A DNA stretch of 59,347 nucleotides, taken from NCBI GenBank assembly GCA_018303655.1, contig JAGVXT010000028.1, positions 1 through 59,347 of the forward strand, in the 5' to 3' direction. The translations under genes and the position numbers were made by a program. The notes below the pieces were generated by a model. It was not told the origin of the DNA, did not search any database, and was given only the letters and a program-made list of their open reading frames with translations. Positions within the stretch are counted from its first letter, which is position 1; the number at the start of each line of letters is the position of its first letter. The stretch is from Candidatus Woesearchaeota archaeon. GTDB taxonomy: Archaea; Nanobdellota; Nanobdellia; Woesearchaeales; GW2011-AR4. This document shows positions 1 through 9,121 of this stretch, piece by piece.

Positions 1-396
1 CCAAAAATGTGCAGAGAAACAATCCACAATATAGGAAGGGCAATGAAGCACAACATTCCGACATTTGGAATCTGCCTCGGCAACCAGCTGCTTGCGCTTG
101 CCGCAGGAGGCGACACTTACAAGCTGAAATACGGGCACCGCTCGCAAAATCAGCCATGCACGCTTGCCAATACAAAAAGATGCTTTATCACAACCCAAAA
201 TCACGGGTTTGCCGTTGACATGAAATCATTGAATGGGGAATGGCAGGAATTTTTTGTGAATGCAAACGACGGAACAAATGAAGGGATAAAGCACAGGACA
301 AAGCCGTTTATGTCGGTACAATGGCATCCAGAGGCCTGTCCTGGTCCTGTTGACACGGAGTTTTTGTTTGACGAATTTGTTAAGATGATGAAATAA
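1..396 (+). CDS. carA: carbamoyl-phosphate synthase small subunit, C-terminal part
   Basis: Class I glutamine amidotransferase half of carbamoyl-phosphate synthase: it hydrolyses glutamine and passes ammonia to CarB for pyrimidine and arginine synthesis. The reading frame is open from base 1, so the N-terminus lies outside the window. Visible are the nucleophile elbow GICLGNQLLALAAGG with the catalytic Cys, the CarA-typical YGHRSQNQP segment, and the C-terminal QWHPEACPGP motif with the catalytic His and Glu. The stop is followed after one base by the carB start at 398, so the two are co-transcribed. Confidence 0.95.
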   Translation, partial: PKMCRETIHNIGRAMKHNIPTFGICLGNQLLALAAGGDTYKLKYGHRSQNQPCTLANTKRCFITTQNHGFAVDMKSLNGEWQEFFVNANDGTNEGIKHRTKPFMSVQWHPEACPGPVDTEFLFDEFVKMMK

Positions 397-397
397 G

Positions 398-3300
398 ATG
401 AATAAACCAAAAAAAGTTTTAGTTTTAGGCTCTGGTTCATTGAAAATCGGAGAGGCCGGCGAGACCTTACAATAAGGCGCCTATTCGACTATTCCGGTTC
501 ACAATGCCTCAAAGCCTTGCGTGAAGAAGGTATAGAAACAGTTTTAGTTAATCCAAACATCGCAACAATACAGACAAGCGAAGGCATGGCTGACAAAATC
601 TATTTTCTTCCTGTTACTCCCTATTTTGTTGAAAAAGTAATCGGAAAGGAAAAGCCTGACGGCATAATGCTTTCTTTCGGAGGACAAACGGCTTTAAACT
701 GCGGAGTTGCATTGGCAGACTCAGGAGTCTTTGAAAAATATAATGTAAAAGTTCTCGGCACTCAGATTGATGCAATAAAAAATACTGAAGACAGGGAATT
801 ATTTGTAAAAAAATTAAATCAAGTTAAATTGAAAACCCCGGAAAGCGAGGCTGTTGCAAATGTTGAGCAGGCAATAGGGGTTGCAGGTAAACTAAAATAT
901 CCAATAATGCTCAGGATTGCATATGCCTTAGGGGGCCAGGGCTCCGGCGTTGCATTAAATGAGGAGGAGTTGATAAATAAATCAAAAAAGGCTTTTGCCT
1001 ACTCTTCCCAGATTCTTGTTGAAAAATATCTTGGCGGCTGGAAAGAAATAGAATACGAGGTTGTAAGAGATGCATATGACAACTGTATTACTGTCTGCAA
1101 CATGGAAAATTTTGACCCAATGGGAATTCATACAGGAGAAAGCATTGTCGTTGCTCCTTCCCAAACTTTATCAAATAATGAATACCACAAGCTAAGAGAT
1201 ATCTCAATAAAAGTGATAAGGCATCTCGGAATTATGGGGGAATGCAACATTCAGTACGCGCTTGACCCAAATTCAGAAGACTACAGGATTATTGAGGTAA
1301 ATGCAAGGCTTTCAAGAAGCTCTGCGCTTGCCTCAAAGGCAACAGGCTATCCATTGGCTTTTGTTGCCGCAAAATTAGCGTTAGGATATTCCTTAATTGA
1401 GCTTGAGAACATGATAACAAAGGTCACCAAAAGCTGCTTCGAGCCTGCATTGGATTACATTGTTGTAAAGATGCCAAGGTGGGACTTGCAGAAATTCAGG
1501 CATGTAAGCTTTGAAATAGGAAGCGAAATGAAAAGCGTTGGAGAAGTGATGGCAATCGGCAGGAAATTTGAGGAGGCAATCCAAAAGGCGATAAGAATGC
1601 TCAGCATAAATTTGCATGGCTTGGTTGGAAACAATTTAAAATTTGATGATTTGGAAAAAGAATTGAAAAAGCCAACTGATAAAAGATTGTTAGTCATTGT
1701 AGATGCAATTAAAAAACAGATCTCTGTTGACAAAATCCATGAATTGACTAAAATTGACAGATGGTTTTTGTATAAGATAAAAAATGTTGTTGAAACAGAA
1801 AAGGAATTGTTAATGTATAATGTAGATAACGTGCCTATTAACCTTATAAAATCAGCAAAACAGCAAGGGTTTTCTGATTTCCAGATTGCAAGATTATTGT
1901 TTAAATCGCCAGAAACAGAAGTTTCTGGGGAACTTAAAACCGACAAAAGCAAAGCTTTTGCGGTCCAGGAAATTCCAAAAGAATTTTCTCGGAATCAAAG
2001 ATTTTTAAGTGAGAACATCAACATGGAAGAAAGATTATTACAAATAAGGCAATTTAGAAAAAAGCATAACATAGTTCCTGTTGCAAAGCAGATTGACACG
2101 CTTGCAGCAGAATATCCTGCAAAAACAAATTACCTTTACCTAACCTACAATGGAGAAGAGGATGATATAGAATTCAAAGACAAGAATAATATCATTGTTT
2201 TGGGTTCAGGCGCTTATCGAATCGGCTCTTCTGTTGAATTTGACTGGTGCTGCGTAAACTCCGTCTTTGCATTAAAGAAATCAGGCTATTCATCAATTAT
2301 GATAAACTGCAATCCTGAAACTGTGAGCACTGACTATGATGTATGCGACAGGCTTTATTTTGAAGAGCTTAGCTTTGAAAGGGTTCTTGACATCTATGAA
2401 AAGGAAAATCCGCTCGGCATCATAATCTCAATGGGCGGCCAGATTCCAAACAACCTTGCAATGCGCCTTTACAGGCAGGATGTGAAACTGCTTGGAACAA
2501 GCCCGTTAAGCATAGACAATGCGGAAAACCGGCACAAATTTTCCGCATTGCTCGACTCATTGAATGTCGACCAGCCTGAATGGATTGAAGCTAAATCCAT
2601 TGAAGAGGCGCACAAATTCGCTGAAAGAGTCGAATACCCTGTCTTGATAAGGCCGTCTTATGTGCTTAGCGGCGCTGCGATGAGCATAGCTTCCAATAAA
2701 AAAGAGCTTGAGCGGTATTTGCAAAAAGCCGCTGATGTTTCAAAAGAGCACCCTGTTGTCATAAGCAAGTTCATAACAGATGCAAAGGAGATTGAGATTG
2801 ATGCTGTTGCGCAAAATGGCGAGGTTATTATTTATGCAATCTCCGAACACATAGAAAATGCAGGAGTGCATTCAGGCGATGCAACAATGGCCTTGCCTCC
2901 CCAGTATACATATTTGGAAACAGTAAGAAAAATAAAAGAAACAACAAAGCAAATTGCAAAATCATTGAAAATAACAGGCCCGTTCAACATGCAGTTCATT
3001 GCAAAAGACAACAAAATCAAGGTTATAGAATGCAACTTAAGGGCTTCCAGAAGCTTTCCGTTTGTTTCAAAAGTGACAAAATATAATTTCATTGACATGG
3101 CCACAAAGGCAATGCTCGGCATTGACATAAGGGGGAAATACAACACTCTTGACTTGGATTATGTCGGCATTAAGGCTCCGCAGTTTTCATTCTCAAGGCT
3201 GCACGGCGCAGACCCTGTGTTGAGCGTTGAGATGGCATCTACTGGCGAGGTTGCCTGCCTGGGAAATGACTTGAATGAGGCATTTTTGAAATCATTGCTT

Positions 3301-3723
3301 TCGGTTGGGTTTGTCATTCCGCAGTCAAATGTGCTGCTTTCCACCGGGCCCGTAAAAAGCAAAGCATATTTGCTTGAAAGCGTAAGAAAACTGGAAGAAA
3401 CCGGGTTTAAGCTGTATGCCACAGAAGGGACTGCAAAATTTCTGAAAGAGAACGGCATTGAAACAAGCATATTGCACTGGCCAACTGATAAAAAAGAGCC
3501 AAATGCATTGACCTACATTCAGGAAAGAAAAATTGACTTGGTCATTAACATACCAAAAAGTTTAGAGGAAGAAGAGCTTACAAATGATTACTTGATAAGA
3601 AGAAAAGCGGTCGATTTCAACATTCCGTTGCTGACAAACGCACAGATTACCAAACTGTTCATTGAGTCAATTTCCAAGAAAAAAATTGAGGAATTGGAGA
3701 TTAAGGAATGGGGGGAGTATTAA
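398..3723 (+). CDS. carB: carbamoyl-phosphate synthase large subunit, interrupted by a 20-nt intron-like insertion
   Basis: Two-ATP-grasp subunit that makes carbamoyl phosphate from bicarbonate, ammonia and two ATP. Translation from ATG 398 gives MNKPKKVLVLGSGSLKIGEA and then GE before a stop at 473-475. The family continuation FDYSGSQCLKALREEG resumes in another frame at 484. Removing 464-483 joins GE to FDYSG exactly as in CarB and gives an 1101-residue protein of normal length (about 1070-1100). The rest is intact: both ATP-grasp halves, the second beginning near NIIVLGSGAYRIGSSVEFDW, and a C-terminal MGS-like allosteric domain (VRKLEETGFKLYATEGTAKF). Without splicing, only a 25-residue peptide or a protein from TTG 517 lacking the first nucleotide-binding loop could be made. 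The insertion is annotated separately. Confidence 0.9.
464..483 (+). other. putative 20-nt bulge-helix-bulge intron in carB
   Basis: Seen directly: GGCG (458-461, exon 1) pairs with CGCC (478-481), giving the 4-bp central helix. CCTTA (465-469) pairs with TAAGG (473-477) around loop CAA, giving the inner helix. Each side of the central helix carries a 3-nt bulge, AGA (462-464) and TAT (482-484). The archaeal splicing endonuclease cuts after the second bulge base, which predicts removal of exactly 464-483. That is the segment that CarB homology independently says must go. An outer exon-exon helix is not evident, so the motif is of the relaxed type. A sequencing error or ordinary frameshift is the alternative, but neither explains the fold. 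Confidence 0.75.
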
Positions 3724-3728
3724 AGAAT

Positions 3729-4094
3729 TTATTCAACCAGAACAGAAAATCCATTAAATGCTTGATTTTTTATAACATAATCCTCTAACAATAATCTAAC
3801 AACATTAACATCAAATTTATGATATTCATTGCTTGTGCCATATGCCCTTATTGTTTTTTTATCAATTTTTATATCCATTAAACCACCACCTGTACAATGA
3901 AATTTAGAGGGGTCTGCCCCGGTTTTTGATAATTTTTCTTTAAAATCATTAAATACTCCCCTATGGAAAGCAAGTATGCTACTTGCATGAATATAATTTC
4001 TATGATTTGGTCCAGTTACAAGGACAAACTTATAGAAACCCCTTTCTAAGCCATAACTATCAATGTCAACTTCCGCGATATCTTCAAGTCCCAT
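3729..4094 (-). CDS. PHPT1/Janus-like phosphohistidine phosphatase
   Basis: 121 residues matching the 14-kDa protein-histidine phosphatase family (eukaryotic PHPT1, Drosophila Janus/Ocnus), recognised from memory. The N-terminal EVDIDSYG...FYKFVLV corresponds to PHPT1 DVDIDSDG-VFKYVLI. LAFHRGVFNDFKEKL carries His44 at the place of the PHPT1 active-site His53. TGGG at 68-71 corresponds to its LGGG, and the segment KKTIRAYGTSNEYH to KKIHVYGYSMAYG. The gene points against carB, ends 5 bp from it, and has its own TATA box (GATTTAAAATG near 4118-4126) with an apparently leaderless start. The substrate is unknown; members remove phosphate from histidine or lysine side chains. Confidence 0.7.
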   Translation of the reverse strand: MGLEDIAEVDIDSYGLERGFYKFVLVTGPNHRNYIHASSILAFHRGVFNDFKEKLSKTGADPSKFHCTGGGLMDIKIDKKTIRAYGTSNEYHKFDVNVVRLLLEDYVIKNQAFNGFSVLVE

Positions 4095-4216
4095 TTTTAA
4101 AATTAATAGTTAATACATTTTAAATCTATCCTTCTTCACCACTCCCAAATAACTAATCATAAAACCTTAAATTTATATATTAATTCCGAATCTCTTTTTT
4201 AAATGGGGGCCTTAAT

Positions 4217-5287
4217 TTGATATCTCACAAGAAATACATGGATTTGGCCATCAAGCTTGCTGAAAGGGGCAAGGGAATAACATCTCCAAATCCCATGGTT
4301 GGCTGCATAGTTGTGAAAAGAGGCAGGATTGTGGGAAAAGGATTTCACAAAAAAGCAGGCACAGAGCACGCTGAAGTTCTTGCGCTTAATGATGCAGGAA
4401 AAAAGGCAATAAACTCGACTTTGTATGTTAACATGGAACCATGCTCGCATTGGGGCAGAACACCTCCCTGCACAGAAAGGATTGTTGAAGCGGGGGTGAG
4501 GGAAATAATAATCGGCATGAAAGACCCGAATCCTCTGGTTGATGGATTCAGGGAATTAAAATTTAGGGGCTTAAAGACAAAGATCGGAATTCTTGAGAAG
4601 GATGCAAAAAAACTGAACGAAGTTTTCATAAAGTACATCAAGACAAAAAGGCCCTTTGTAATCCTTAAGGTTGCGATGAGCGTTGACGGCAAAATAGCAA
4701 CTTCCACAGGCGATTCAAAATACATAACAAGCAAGGAAGCAAGAACATATGTCCATCAGCTAAGAAGCGATGTCGATGCAGTCATGATAGGATTAAACAC
4801 CCTGTTAAGGGACAACCCGGAATTAACTCCAAGGCTGGTGAAAGGCAAGGATCCAATGAAGATTGTTGTTGACAGCAGCCTTAAAATCCCAAAAAGCTGC
4901 AATCTGATGAAGGACCCTGCAAAGCTTATAATCGCGACAACAAGCAAAGCGCCGAAAAATGCAGTTAAGAAGCTGCAGCAAAAAGGGATCAATGTCATCG
5001 TTACAAAATCAAAAAACGGCATGGTTGAACTGCAGGACCTGATGAAGCAGCTTGGAAAGCACGAAATAACAAGCGTTATGATTGAAGGGGGCAGTCAATT
5101 GAACAGCTCTGCAATAAAAGAGGGCATTGTTGACAGGGTATTGATATTTACAGCGCCAAAAATTATTGGCAACGGAATCGGCGCAATTGGAAGCCTAGGC
5201 ATCAAGAAAATCAACAATGCAATCAACCTGAAAAATCCCTTAACCAGAAAAATTGGAAAAGACCTGCTTATTGAAGGCTATCTTTAA
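4217..5287 (+). CDS. ribD: bifunctional riboflavin deaminase/reductase RibD
   Basis: Bacterial-type enzyme for the second and third riboflavin steps: deamination of the pyrimidine phosphoribosylamine, then NADPH reduction of the ribose. The deaminase domain (about 1-145) has HAE (51-53) and PCSHWGRTPPC (75-85), which supply the zinc ligands and the catalytic Glu. The reductase domain (about 150-356) has the LKVAMSVDGKIAT and IEGGSQLNSSAI motifs. I chose TTG 4217 because the residues before Met8 align with bacterial RibD starts, the upstream ATG 4203 frame closes at once, and GGGGGC at 4205-4210 may be the ribosome-binding site. Archaea normally use separate enzymes for these steps, so this looks acquired from bacteria. 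ribB follows. Confidence 0.93.
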   Translation: MISHKKYMDLAIKLAERGKGITSPNPMVGCIVVKRGRIVGKGFHKKAGTEHAEVLALNDAGKKAINSTLYVNMEPCSHWGRTPPCTERIVEAGVREIIIGMKDPNPLVDGFRELKFRGLKTKIGILEKDAKKLNEVFIKYIKTKRPFVILKVAMSVDGKIATSTGDSKYITSKEARTYVHQLRSDVDAVMIGLNTLLRDNPELTPRLVKGKDPMKIVVDSSLKIPKSCNLMKDPAKLIIATTSKAPKNAVKKLQQKGINVIVTKSKNGMVELQDLMKQLGKHEITSVMIEGGSQLNSSAIKEGIVDRVLIFTAPKIIGNGIGAIGSLGIKKINNAINLKNPLTRKIGKDLLIEGYL

Positions 5288-5346
5288 GATAAAGTGCTAT
5301 AAAACGCAAAAAAATATAAATAAGCAATACCAAATAAAATTTATTA

Positions 5347-5560
5347 AAAAATCACGAGAGCGACTTTTAAATTTCACAAGTGATAAAAGTAAACCGCTTT
5401 TGATTTTTAATGAATGACCGGGCGAGGCTGCGAATAATGCCGGCGAAATCAAAGATTTCGCGGACACAGAAAATTGTTTGCAATTTTCTTGTGGCAGAAA
5501 TGAGCAGCCGAGCACTAAATTTTGTGCGAAGCACGGATTGAATCATAGAAAATACAATTT
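5347..5560 (+). repeat. mosaic palindromic element, copy A
   Basis: Non-coding ribD-ribB gap. It opens with ATCACGAGAGCGACTT, identical to copy B at 19849-19864. It shares with B the block GATTTTTAATGAAT...GGGCGAG and ends with GCCGAGCAC plus a GGATT tail, as in copy C. Internal perfect palindromes include GCGAAATCAAAGATTTCGC and an AGAAAATTG/CAATTTTCT hairpin. No gene is seen in the gap. Confidence 0.7.
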
Positions 5561-5582
5561 ATTAACATAAAGTTTCCTAAAA

Positions 5583-6188
5583 ATGACTTTCTCAAAAATT
5601 GAAAATGTGATTAATGATTTCAGAAAGGGCAAATTCCTGATTGTTATTGACGACAAGCATCGCGAGAATGAAGCTGATTTGATTGTTGCAGCAAAAAAGA
5701 TTACACCTCAAAAAATAAATTTTATGATTAAGCATGCCCGCGGCTTGATCTGCGTGCCGATGCTGGGCAAAAGGCTTGATGAATTAAGGCTGCCTTTGAT
5801 GGCAAAAATAAACACAGAGTTCACAAAATGCGCCTTCACGGTTTCTGCTGACGCAAGAAAAGGCACTACAACGGGCATTTCAGCTTTTGACAGGGCAAAA
5901 ACAATAAAAGCATTGATTGGCAAAAACACAAAGCCAAATGACCTGGCAAGGCCCGGGCATATTTTTCCATTGAGATGCGATTCAAAAGGCTTAACCAAAA
6001 GAGCAGGCCATACAGAAGCGGCCATTGAATTGTGCAGATTGGCAAGTTTATATCCTGCTGCTGTTATCTGCGAGATTATTGGGGATAATGGAAAGATGGC
6101 TAAAATGCCTGAATTAAGGAAATTTGCAAAAAAACATAATCTTAAAATGCTAAGTATAGGTGACTTGCTCGAGTATATGAAATTTTAG
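5583..6188 (+). CDS. ribB: 3,4-dihydroxy-2-butanone 4-phosphate synthase
   Basis: Converts ribulose 5-phosphate to formate and the four-carbon riboflavin precursor. The 201 residues match single-domain RibB. DDKHRENEADL near the N-terminus is the acidic metal and substrate loop. TTTGISAFDRAKTI, RPGHIFPLR and RAGHTEAAIELCRLA are family signatures, the last holding the metal-binding His. No GTP cyclohydrolase II domain is fused. It shares strand and pathway with ribD upstream, but copy A of the palindromic element separates them. Confidence 0.95.
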   Translation: MTFSKIENVINDFRKGKFLIVIDDKHRENEADLIVAAKKITPQKINFMIKHARGLICVPMLGKRLDELRLPLMAKINTEFTKCAFTVSADARKGTTTGISAFDRAKTIKALIGKNTKPNDLARPGHIFPLRCDSKGLTKRAGHTEAAIELCRLASLYPAAVICEIIGDNGKMAKMPELRKFAKKHNLKMLSIGDLLEYMKF

Positions 6189-6253
6189 TTTAGCCCTCAA
6201 TAGTGGTAACAATTAGAAAATTTTATAAATATAAGAGTTTACTATAAGGTCTT

Positions 6254-7264
6254 ATGAAACTAACTCAGTATGACTTTAGCCGCAGAGATTTACTCCTCTT
6301 AACCGCAGGTGCGGCATTGTACACATTGCTTCCCAAGGCGGTTGGCGCCGAAACAAAACTATCTGGTGATAAGATATTTCCGAAGTATGAGATTTTGCAG
6401 CTTCATGTTGTGCCCGATTCTGTTAGGCCTGCTGACATAGCGCAAGTTGTAGCTGCTCTTAAATCCGGCACACCAGTAGGGACTGCTGCTTATGTGCCTG
6501 CTTTTGTTGATATCGCAAATTATGTGCACCATTTGCTCAGCGGAATGAGCTACCCGGAACACATGAGAAAATCTTATGGCTCAAAAAAGCCTCTGGAGGT
6601 AGCGGTAATAAAAGGGCTTAGCAAAATGGGCATGAATGGCGCATTCCATAACGAGAATGATTTGGGGAGCTCAAACAGAGTTTATATTGATGCAGGCAAC
6701 AAGCCTGCCAAGGCATTAAGGACACTTGTACACGACCTCGGGCATTCCTGTTTTGGAAGCGACGAATTCATACCATATGCAAATGAACATCTTGAATTAT
6801 CCCACATGGTTGCCAAATTCCCGCGCCTCGTTAGGGAAAAAGATGAGGAATGTCCTTTGTCAGCAATGCTTGATTATTATTCTCTTGGCGTGAAACCAGA
6901 GGAACAGGGCTTTATGGAACGGTTGTTTGCTAAGTTTTCAAGCAATGGAGAATGCACTTTTGTTCCAAGGCAGGCTCAGCTTTTGACGTATCTTGCTTTT
7001 TTATCTGCTGATTTAAAAGGTAAAGGGCTGGAGTACGCGAAAAGCAAGATTTTTGATTTGACAGAAGAGCGCAAAGAGATATTGTTAAAAGAAGCCATTG
7101 CAGCGCTAGCAAGCAAAAAACAGCGATACAGAGAAGAGATTCTTGGAGAATTTGCAAGCGCAACGGAATCTTACATATTAAGGCACACAACATCTGAAGA
7201 CCGAAGAGAACTTGTCAAAAGAAAAGCAGCTGGCATATCAGCCAAGGCAGTTGCATTGCTTTAA
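6254..7264 (+). CDS. Tat-exported protein with an HDLGH motif, function unknown
   Basis: 336 residues starting with a twin-arginine signal: SRRDLLLLTAGAAL, Arg10-Arg11, hydrophobic stretch to about residue 27, possible cleavage after AVGA near 32. The mature part is probably folded before export. Residues 160-164 read HDLGH inside LVHDLGHSCFGSDEF, a spacing used by metal-dependent hydrolases, but the Glu of classical HExxH zinc peptidases is replaced by Asp. I do not recognise the family. A TATA box (TTTATAAATA, about 6219-6232) lies about 25-30 nt before ATG 6254, so the gene appears leaderless and independent of ribB. A metallohydrolase role is inference from the motif. Confidence 0.7.
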   Translation: MKLTQYDFSRRDLLLLTAGAALYTLLPKAVGAETKLSGDKIFPKYEILQLHVVPDSVRPADIAQVVAALKSGTPVGTAAYVPAFVDIANYVHHLLSGMSYPEHMRKSYGSKKPLEVAVIKGLSKMGMNGAFHNENDLGSSNRVYIDAGNKPAKALRTLVHDLGHSCFGSDEFIPYANEHLELSHMVAKFPRLVREKDEECPLSAMLDYYSLGVKPEEQGFMERLFAKFSSNGECTFVPRQAQLLTYLAFLSADLKGKGLEYAKSKIFDLTEERKEILLKEAIAALASKKQRYREEILGEFASATESYILRHTTSEDRRELVKRKAAGISAKAVALL

Positions 7265-7282
7265 CTGCCAAAACCATCGAAA

Positions 7283-7378
7283 ATGCGTGGCATGCGAGTG
7301 GGCAGTGAAATGCGAAAGAGGTTATTAAAGAGTGGATGGTACTCTGATGTGATTGACAAGGTGATGAAAAGGAGATAA
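7283..7378 (+). CDS. possible small protein, 31 residues
   Basis: A short open frame, MRGMRVGSEMRKRL then LKSGWYSDVIDKVMKRR, between the Tat protein and argS. It is basic and has no recognised family. Its start overlaps ACTGCC...GGCAGT inverted arms (7264-7269 and 7300-7305) and a GCATGCGAGTG string like that of the palindromic elements. It may therefore be chance coding over a repeat remnant. Confidence 0.25.
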   Translation: MRGMRVGSEMRKRLLKSGWYSDVIDKVMKRR

Positions 7379-7420
7379 CTTTTTAGATGTAATCTAAAAT
7401 CTTCTAAGTTATTGATTTAA

Positions 7421-7438
7421 CCAAAACATTTAAATCAT
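7421..7438 (+). promoter_or_regulatory. argS promoter (BRE/TATA)
   Basis: CCAAAACATTTAAATCAT, an A-rich BRE-like run followed by a TATA box, about 25-30 nt before ATG 7459. The spacing predicts a leaderless argS transcript. Confidence 0.6.
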
Positions 7439-7458
7439 GCAATTTTTCTTAATTCTTT

Positions 7459-9120
7459 ATGGATGAATTTAAAGATGCAATAATAAAATTCCTAAAAAAA
7501 GAGACAAAGCTTGAAAATATTGGATTAGAGACACCACCAAATTCAGAAATGGGGGATTATGCGTTTCCCTGCTTTGTTCTTGCAAAAGAGCTGAAAAAAT
7601 CTCCGAATGAAATAGCACAAGAGTTAAGTAAAAAATTCAAGCCAAATAATTTAATCAGCGAAGCCAAAGACATAGGCCCTTACCTTAATTTTTTTGTCAA
7701 TAAAAGCAAAATAGCAGAGGAAATAATAAAAGAAGTTCTTAAGCAAAAGGAAAAATACGGCTCTTCTGGCATCGGCAAAGGTAAAAAAATTTTGGTTGAA
7801 CATACAAGCATCAATCCAAATGCAAGTCCTCATGTCGGCAGGGCAAGAAATGCGTTAATTGGGGACGCAATTGTAAGGATTTTGAAATTTCAAGGTTATA
7901 ACATTGAAGTTCATTATTTTGTAAATGATGTGGGCAAGCAGATAGCAATGCTTGTCCTTGGAGCAAAAGGAAAGAAAAATGTCAATTTTGATGATTTATT
8001 AAAAATTTACATTGATATAAACAAAAAAATTGAGGAAAATCCTGAACTGGAAAAAAGCGTGCTGGATTTGCTAAACCGGCTGGAAAAAGGCGACAAAGCA
8101 ATAAAGAGCAAGTTCAAAAAAATAGTTGATATTTGCGTTAAAGGGCAGATAAAAATTCTTTCTGAGCTGGGGATTAAATATGACCATTTTGACTACGAGT
8201 CAAAGTATTTGTGGGATAAAAAAACAGATGAAACCCTTAAGAGATTGGAAAAAACAGGAAAATTGTTCATTGACGGATTCAACAGGTGGGTTTTGGACCA
8301 AAAAGGCTACGAGCTTGGAATGAAAATGCCTGTGCTGGTTTTGACGAGGAATGACGGAACATCGCTTTATCCGTTGAGGGACATTGCATACACCATAGAA
8401 AAAGTGGAAAAAGGCGACAACATAGTTGTGCTTGGCGAAGACCAGAAATTATATTATGAGCAACTTGCAGCCGCGCTTAAGGAGCTTGAGCTGAAAGTTC
8501 CAAGGGTTGTGCATTACTCATTTGTATTATTGAAAGAGGGCAAGATGTCCACCAGAAAAGGCAACCTTGTGTTATTAGAGAATTTCATGAAAGAGGCAGT
8601 CAACAAAGCAGGAGAAGAGTTAAAAAAAAGATACAAAAAAAGTGACGAAAAAGCCGCAAAAACCATTGCTTACGGCGCAATAAAATACGGCATTCTGAAA
8701 GTCAGCCCTGAAAAAAATGTCATTTTTGACTGGCAGCATGCGCTTTCATTTGAAGGCGAAACAGGGCCTTACATACAGTACGCCTATGCAAGGATAAGCA
8801 GCATCCTGAAGAAGGCTAAAAAAATTAACCATAAAGCCGATTTGGGCTTATTAAAAGAAAAAGAGGAAAATGAGATGATTAAATTATTGCACAATTTACC
8901 TGAAGTTGCAGCTAAAGCAACCAGCGAGCTAAAGCCGCATCTGATTGCAGCTCATCTTTATTCACTGGCGCAGAAATTCAATGAGTACTATCATGCGCAT
9001 CAGATACTCAAGGCTGACAAAGGTATAAAAGATGCAAGAATATTGCTGATAAGCGCAGTAAGGCAAGCAATAAAAAATGGATTAGACTTGTTAGGAATAG
9101 ATGCCTTGGAAAGGATGTAA
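7459..9120 (+). CDS. argS: arginyl-tRNA synthetase
   Basis: Class I synthetase charging tRNA-Arg. The 553 residues match the family. An N-terminal additional domain covers about 1-95. The HIGH-type motif appears as SPHVGRARNAL (HVGR at 125-128) and the KMSKS loop as EGKMSTRKGN. The C-terminal DALR anticodon-binding domain includes EGETGPYIQYAYARISSIL. The start is the ATG placed correctly after the TATA box. The next gene starts one base after the stop. Confidence 0.97.
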   Translation: MDEFKDAIIKFLKKETKLENIGLETPPNSEMGDYAFPCFVLAKELKKSPNEIAQELSKKFKPNNLISEAKDIGPYLNFFVNKSKIAEEIIKEVLKQKEKYGSSGIGKGKKILVEHTSINPNASPHVGRARNALIGDAIVRILKFQGYNIEVHYFVNDVGKQIAMLVLGAKGKKNVNFDDLLKIYIDINKKIEENPELEKSVLDLLNRLEKGDKAIKSKFKKIVDICVKGQIKILSELGIKYDHFDYESKYLWDKKTDETLKRLEKTGKLFIDGFNRWVLDQKGYELGMKMPVLVLTRNDGTSLYPLRDIAYTIEKVEKGDNIVVLGEDQKLYYEQLAAALKELELKVPRVVHYSFVLLKEGKMSTRKGNLVLLENFMKEAVNKAGEELKKRYKKSDEKAAKTIAYGAIKYGILKVSPEKNVIFDWQHALSFEGETGPYIQYAYARISSILKKAKKINHKADLGLLKEKEENEMIKLLHNLPEVAAKATSELKPHLIAAHLYSLAQKFNEYYHAHQILKADKGIKDARILLISAVRQAIKNGLDLLGIDALERM

Positions 9121-9121
9121 A

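Noticed and set aside
458-484. Ribosomal bypassing (hopping) over the 20 nt in carB
   Set aside because: Hopping needs matching take-off and landing codons. GAG before the gap and CTA before the resumption differ, and the GGC pair (458-460 and 476-478) would land out of frame.
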